64,000 nt of DNA from Armatimonadota bacterium (lineage in GTDB: Bacteria > Armatimonadota > Fimbriimonadia > Fimbriimonadales > Fimbriimonadaceae). The position numbers and the translations under genes are program-made. The stretch's first letter is position 1; each line of letters opens with the position of its first letter. This document shows, piece after piece, positions 60,431 to 64,000 of this stretch. Location: the NCBI GenBank assembly GCA_018268255.1, contig JAFDWX010000007.1, positions 27,178-91,177 of the forward strand, given 5' to 3'. The notes beneath the pieces are model-generated. The model saw only the letters and a program-made list of their open reading frames with translations. It was not told where the DNA came from and did not search any database.

Positions 60431-61012
60431 TTACGGTCCCTTGACGTAATCCAAGGAGCGGACCAAGACGGTTCCGCTCCTTACTTCTTGGCGAACAATT
60501 CCGATCCCCCGTGTGAACCACGTTAGGACGCTGTACTCCCTTCCTTCCAATTGGAAGCTCACCTCGCTTTGGAGCGCATCGGTATCCACTCCACCCAGTT
60601 TGATGGTGCTCTTTGACGTCACAGTGGTGACCGTCGCCTGATAGCTTCTTCGACCCACGGTGACAATGTGCTTGGAAGGCTTGGCCCTGGCTCGCGGCTC
60701 TTTGGAGTTCGGGTCATAGGCCGCGGCCGGTTCGAGCATCACGATGCTCGGGGCGTAGTTTGTTCCGCCGAGTTCAGCCGCACGCAGACTCCCTCCGGTC
60801 CAAACCAACCTTGAATCGCCCCCGGGTCCAGTCAATCGATAGCCCTGCTCGCCGTCAACGGGGTCTTTAGCGGCCACTTGGATCGACTCTACAGAAGTAT
60901 TCAGACCGGCTTTTTGGGTGTAAGTCCACGAATTTCCTTGAGCGAGCGGCATCCAGTTCTCCTGGCTCCCGCCGCAGCCCAGCAGTGTGATCCCTCCACA
61001 CAGAATGGCCAC
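60431..61012 (-). CDS. Lipoprotein of unknown function
   Basis: 193 aa. The signal peptide MAILCGGITLLGC ends in lipobox LLGC with Cys13 lipidated. The mature protein is beta-rich (LAQGNSWTYTQKAGLNTSVESIQVAAKD, SRLVWTGGSLRAAELGG, SYQATVTTVTSKSTIKLGG) with a WFTRGIGIVRQE end, a pattern common in small bacterial surface proteins that begin with NSWTY. It starts 17 bp after the pcrA stop on the same strand and may be cotranscribed. No function could be assigned. Confidence 0.72.
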   Translation of the reverse strand: MAILCGGITLLGCGGSQENWMPLAQGNSWTYTQKAGLNTSVESIQVAAKDPVDGEQGYRLTGPGGDSRLVWTGGSLRAAELGGTNYAPSIVMLEPAAAYDPNSKEPRARAKPSKHIVTVGRRSYQATVTTVTSKSTIKLGGVDTDALQSEVSFQLEGREYSVLTWFTRGIGIVRQEVRSGTVLVRSLDYVKGP

Positions 61013-61029
61013 GGATCGGAACTGGAGTT

Positions 61030-63240
61030 TCAGAGCGCCTCCAACTTGGCCAAGCTTTGGACTAGTTTTTTCACACCGGTGACCCCGGGAAATGCAACCG
61101 TAACCTCAGCGTCGCCTTTCAGCGGCGCACAAGCGACAACCACTCCGATCCCAAACTTCGCATGCTTCACCTTTTGTCCCACCGTAAACGGTGGATTCCA
61201 TTCCGGCTGGCGCAGGGCGGGCTTGGTGTGGGTTGGCTCGGATACAGAATACGATCCGGAGCGCTCTTGCCGGACAGAAACCACTCCGTAGGCAGGTGCG
61301 TCCACCGGACGAACAACATCCAAGACAGAATCCGGGATGTCGTCGATGAACCTGGAACGCTTATTGAAGTTCGGCTGGCCGTAGAGCGCGCGCCGTCGAG
61401 CGTGGGTCATCACGAGCTCTTCTTGGGCTCTCGTCATCCCGACATAGCAGAGTCTCCTCTCTTCTTCCAGCTCTTGATCGCTGGTCAGAGATCGGGAATG
61501 GGGAAAGACGCCTTCTTCCAATCCCACCAAGAGGACCACGGGAAATTCCAGACCCTTTGCCGAGTGCAACGTCATGAGCGTTACGGCCTCCGAGCCTTCG
61601 TTGAGCGAATCGACGTCCGAGATGAGTGCGACACTCTCCAGAAAATCGCCCAATGACGGTTCATCCGCGGTCATATCGTACTGGGTGGTCACGTTGACCA
61701 ATTCTTGAAGGTTCTCCAGGCGACTGATCGCCTCCTCGGTCCGCTCCGCCTTCAGCGTATCTTGGTATCCCGACTTGTTCAAAAGGTGCTTGAGGACGTT
61801 GGTCACGGACCCCTTCTCAGCGATATCTACTCCCTCATCGATGAGAGCTATGAAGGTTTTGATATTGACCAGGTTCTTTTTGGTGAGCTTGGCCTGGTTT
61901 TCCTGATCATTGATCGCATCCCAAAGTGATTTGTCCCGCTGCGATGCCCACGTGTCCATCGGCCCCAGGGTGCCAGGTCCGATTCCCCTCGCAGGAACGT
62001 TGATGACGCGCCTGAGCGACGTCGTGTCGTGTGGATTAAGGACCAGCCGCAGATAGGCGACCATATCCTTGATCTCTTTGCGTTCGTAGAACCTCTGGCC
62101 GCCAACCAACACGTGAGGAACTCTCATCGTGAGAAAGGCTTCTTCCATTACGCGGCTTTGAGCGTTGGTGCGATACAGGACAGCGAAGTCTCCATACGTT
62201 CGCCTCCCGCCCCGGACTTCGCGCTGAATGTGATCGGCTACCAGCATGGCTTCATCCGTTTCGGTGCCAGCCTCGCGGAGCATGATCTGAGTCCCAGTCT
62301 GATTCTCCGTCCAGAGCCGCTTGTCCGCACGTCCGCGGTTGTGGCGAATAACGTTGTAGGCTCCTTCCAGAATCGTCTTAGTCGACCGGTAATTTTGCAT
62401 TAGCATGATGACCTTGGCGTCGGGATGATCCGAACTGAACCGCATCATGAGGGAAAGGTCGGCGCCGCGCCAAGCGTAAATGCTCTGGTCATCATCTCCA
62501 ACGATCGTGATGTTTCGATGCTTGCCGCTGATCAGGTCGGCCAATTTGTACTGACTGTAGTTGACGTCTTGATACTCGTCGATCATGACGTGGAGAAAAC
62601 GTTCCTGATATTTCTCGCGGACGTCGGCGCGCTGCTCCAACATCCGTACTGCCATGACCAAAATATCGTCGAAGTCCAGGGCGTTCGCCTTACGAAGCTG
62701 CCGATCGTACTGAGGATAGATTTCGCCGACAATCCGCTCGAAAAAGCTGGCCGCTTGTTCCTTGTATTGATCTGGCGACCACAGTTGCTCCTTTGCACGG
62801 GAAATCTCGCTGAGAACGGCTCTCGGCTGGATGGATTTCTCATCCAAGTTCTTTTGCTTGATGAGTTCCTTGACAAGGCTCATCTGATCGCCATCGTCGT
62901 AAATCACGAAATTCTGGTCGATGCCGATGGACATCCCATCGATTCGAAGCATCTTCGCGCAAAGCGAGTGGAAAGTACCCAGCCACATCGCCCTGGCTGC
63001 CGCACCGCCAACCATCCCTTCGACGCGGTCGCGCATCTCTCGTGCGGCTTTGTTCGTGAACGTCACCGCGAGGATTCGGCTGGGCCAAACTCCTTCGGAA
63101 ATGAGCTTGGCGATTCGGCACGTGATCACCCGCGTTTTGCCAGATCCCGCGCCGGCAAAGATCATCATGGGGCCGCCCGGCCACTCCACGGCTTCGCGTT
63201 GTTCTGGATTTAATAGGGAGAGGTCAAACGGAAGCACCAT
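61030..63240 (-). CDS. pcrA: ATP-dependent DNA helicase PcrA/UvrD
   Basis: 736 aa from ATG 63240. A superfamily 1A 3'-5' helicase used in excision repair and removal of RecA. Motifs: LLNPEQREAVEW (Q motif), IFAGAGSGKTRVIT (Walker A), LAVTFTNKAAREM (Ia), VMIDEYQDVNYSQYKLADLI (Walker B), VGDDDQSIYAWRGA (III), NYRSTKTIL (IV), VTLMTLHSAKGLEFPVVLLVG (V), and YVGMTRAQEEL (VI). The last 60 residues form the Tudor-like tail of PcrA (VGQKVKHAKFGIGVVVA). An upstream in-frame start at 63300 lacks homology. Confidence 0.96.
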   Translation of the reverse strand: MVLPFDLSLLNPEQREAVEWPGGPMMIFAGAGSGKTRVITCRIAKLISEGVWPSRILAVTFTNKAAREMRDRVEGMVGGAAARAMWLGTFHSLCAKMLRIDGMSIGIDQNFVIYDDGDQMSLVKELIKQKNLDEKSIQPRAVLSEISRAKEQLWSPDQYKEQAASFFERIVGEIYPQYDRQLRKANALDFDDILVMAVRMLEQRADVREKYQERFLHVMIDEYQDVNYSQYKLADLISGKHRNITIVGDDDQSIYAWRGADLSLMMRFSSDHPDAKVIMLMQNYRSTKTILEGAYNVIRHNRGRADKRLWTENQTGTQIMLREAGTETDEAMLVADHIQREVRGGRRTYGDFAVLYRTNAQSRVMEEAFLTMRVPHVLVGGQRFYERKEIKDMVAYLRLVLNPHDTTSLRRVINVPARGIGPGTLGPMDTWASQRDKSLWDAINDQENQAKLTKKNLVNIKTFIALIDEGVDIAEKGSVTNVLKHLLNKSGYQDTLKAERTEEAISRLENLQELVNVTTQYDMTADEPSLGDFLESVALISDVDSLNEGSEAVTLMTLHSAKGLEFPVVLLVGLEEGVFPHSRSLTSDQELEEERRLCYVGMTRAQEELVMTHARRRALYGQPNFNKRSRFIDDIPDSVLDVVRPVDAPAYGVVSVRQERSGSYSVSEPTHTKPALRQPEWNPPFTVGQKVKHAKFGIGVVVACAPLKGDAEVTVAFPGVTGVKKLVQSLAKLEAL

Positions 63241-63372
63241 GAGTTCATGTATTATGACGAGCGTAGGCGGGATAGCGCGGCTGTAACATAATCGTGCCAA
63301 AATCCGTCGTACATAGTGAACCTACAGGCATTTTCTGCCGAACGATCACGTTAGAGGGAATCAATTACTAGC

Positions 63373-64000
63373 ATGAAGCGTTTGCTTATAGCCGCACTAG
63401 TCACTGGAATCAGCGTCTCGGCGCTGGCCCAAGTATTCACGATCCGTACTCCGGTCTCGGGGTCCACGGTTCGCGAAACTGTTAAGGTCCGAATTCCTAA
63501 AAACAGCATTCCCGACAACGGGTACATCGCCATTTTGATCAATGATCAATTTTTGGAGGCAGTCAGTCCGAAAGCTCTGGGTACGTTCGATGGCAAGGAC
63601 TTCGTCTACAGCCTCAACACCAAAGAGCGCGGATTCTCCGACGGGAACCTCAAGATCGATGCCGTCTTGTACGGAATGTTCAACGACACGCCCAAGCCGC
63701 TCAACAAAACTTCGGTAAGGCTGAGATTGGACAATCACACAAGTATCAAGGCACCGGATGCAGGCTTTAAGCTGCGTTACCGCTTTAATACGGGATCCAG
63801 CTACACCTACAAACTCGAGTATCGACAGACGAGCCAAATCGCCAGTGAGGCCCAGGTCAAGCTTGGCGTTCGTCCTCCCGAGTTGCGAGGTCCCAGTTTC
63901 CATGCGCGGTACGAGTACGAATTTATGAACTCGTATGCGGGCCAAAACGGCCGAAGAGAAGGTCTGGTGCGGTTGCAGGTCTTGCCCGATAAAGGGAAGG
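63373..64000 (+). CDS. Secreted protein, cut off by the window end
   Basis: The frame is open from ATG 63373 to the last base of the window (209 codons seen), so the C-terminus is missing. The signal peptide is clear (MKRLLIAALVTGISVSALAQ). The next part looks Ig-like or beta-sandwich (FTIRTPVSGSTVRETVKVRI, YIAILINDQFLEAV, KIDAVLYGMFNDTPKPL), followed by GFKLRYRFNTGSSYTYKLEYRQ. It is divergent from pcrA, with 132 bp between. No family recognised. Confidence 0.75.
   Translation, partial: MKRLLIAALVTGISVSALAQVFTIRTPVSGSTVRETVKVRIPKNSIPDNGYIAILINDQFLEAVSPKALGTFDGKDFVYSLNTKERGFSDGNLKIDAVLYGMFNDTPKPLNKTSVRLRLDNHTSIKAPDAGFKLRYRFNTGSSYTYKLEYRQTSQIASEAQVKLGVRPPELRGPSFHARYEYEFMNSYAGQNGRREGLVRLQVLPDKGK

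Noticed and set aside
63397-63945. Long minus-strand frame at the right end
   Set aside because: The plus strand has a signal-peptide-bearing frame open across the same region; the minus frame shows no family features.

Overview
The window most likely comes from an Armatimonadota bacterium, probably of the Fimbriimonadia type. This is inferred from a combination of traits, not from any search. The traits are a DUF1559-like pseudopilin with the FTLIELLVVIAIIAILAAIL leader paired with a tiny lipoprotein, a PEP-CTERM protein, the DUF1592/DUF1552 gene pair, system I cytochrome c maturation genes and dense 4-bp-overlap operons. There is no sign of an integrated phage, insertion sequence or CRISPR array. 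No gene-free stretch exceeds about 250 bases. The longest (17758-18007) is AT-rich and holds an inverted repeat upstream of the large RHS gene.

Layout. 1-2.1 kb: 3' half of a tRNA-Ala, a RusA-family resolvase, a PEP-CTERM protein and a VOC-family protein. 2.2-4.3 kb: a three-gene flavinylation module (ApbE, Tat-exported DUF2271 protein, PepSY membrane protein). 4.5-8.5 kb: an orphan DnaB-like ATPase, an esterase, an aldo/keto reductase and a tyrosine phenol-lyase. 8.5-17.8 kb (minus strand): an 1874-residue RHS/YD-repeat polymorphic toxin with a PD-(D/E)XK-type tip, followed by five small genes that look like an immunity array. Two of these carry single domains and a third carries both fused. 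18.0-21.1 kb: ccmE-ccmF-panD. 21.2-26.1 kb: a secreted protein, a YprB-like exonuclease, threonine aldolase, an HDOD protein and a class III aminotransferase. 26.1-29.8 kb: the DUF1592/DUF1552 pair. 29.8-40.3 kb: a CDF transporter, then plus-strand housekeeping operons (recN, EEP hydrolase, lipoprotein, pyrE; pseudopilin and lipoprotein; hisN-ruvX-mltG-yqeG::gtrA-aroE-tsaC).

40.3-46.6 kb is a tightly packed minus-strand operon: PQQ-propeller, dprA, nagA, a KimA-like potassium transporter and a STAS-USP fusion. It is followed by tRNA-Ile(GAT). 46.9-52.5 kb: a sugar ABC transporter operon (binding protein, two permeases, no ATPase) ending in a CorA-type gene, divergent from a GH20 hexosaminidase. 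52.6-56.9 kb: AI-2E transporter, prfA, mscL, a winged-helix regulator, a TfoX N-terminal protein and a PrcB-like protein. 57-60.4 kb: two overlapping GH29 fucosidases. 60.4-64 kb: a lipoprotein, pcrA, and a secreted protein cut by the window end.

How it fits together. GH20, two GH29 enzymes, the sugar ABC transporter and NagA together suggest scavenging of GlcNAc- and fucose-containing glycans, although they sit in separate operons. CcmE/CcmF serve c-type cytochromes, and the DUF1592 protein has CxxCH motifs that could be clients. The accessory highlight is the RHS toxin with its duplicated and fused immunity-like genes. The second highlight is the flavinylation module, in which ApbE has no export signal but its likely substrate has a Tat signal.
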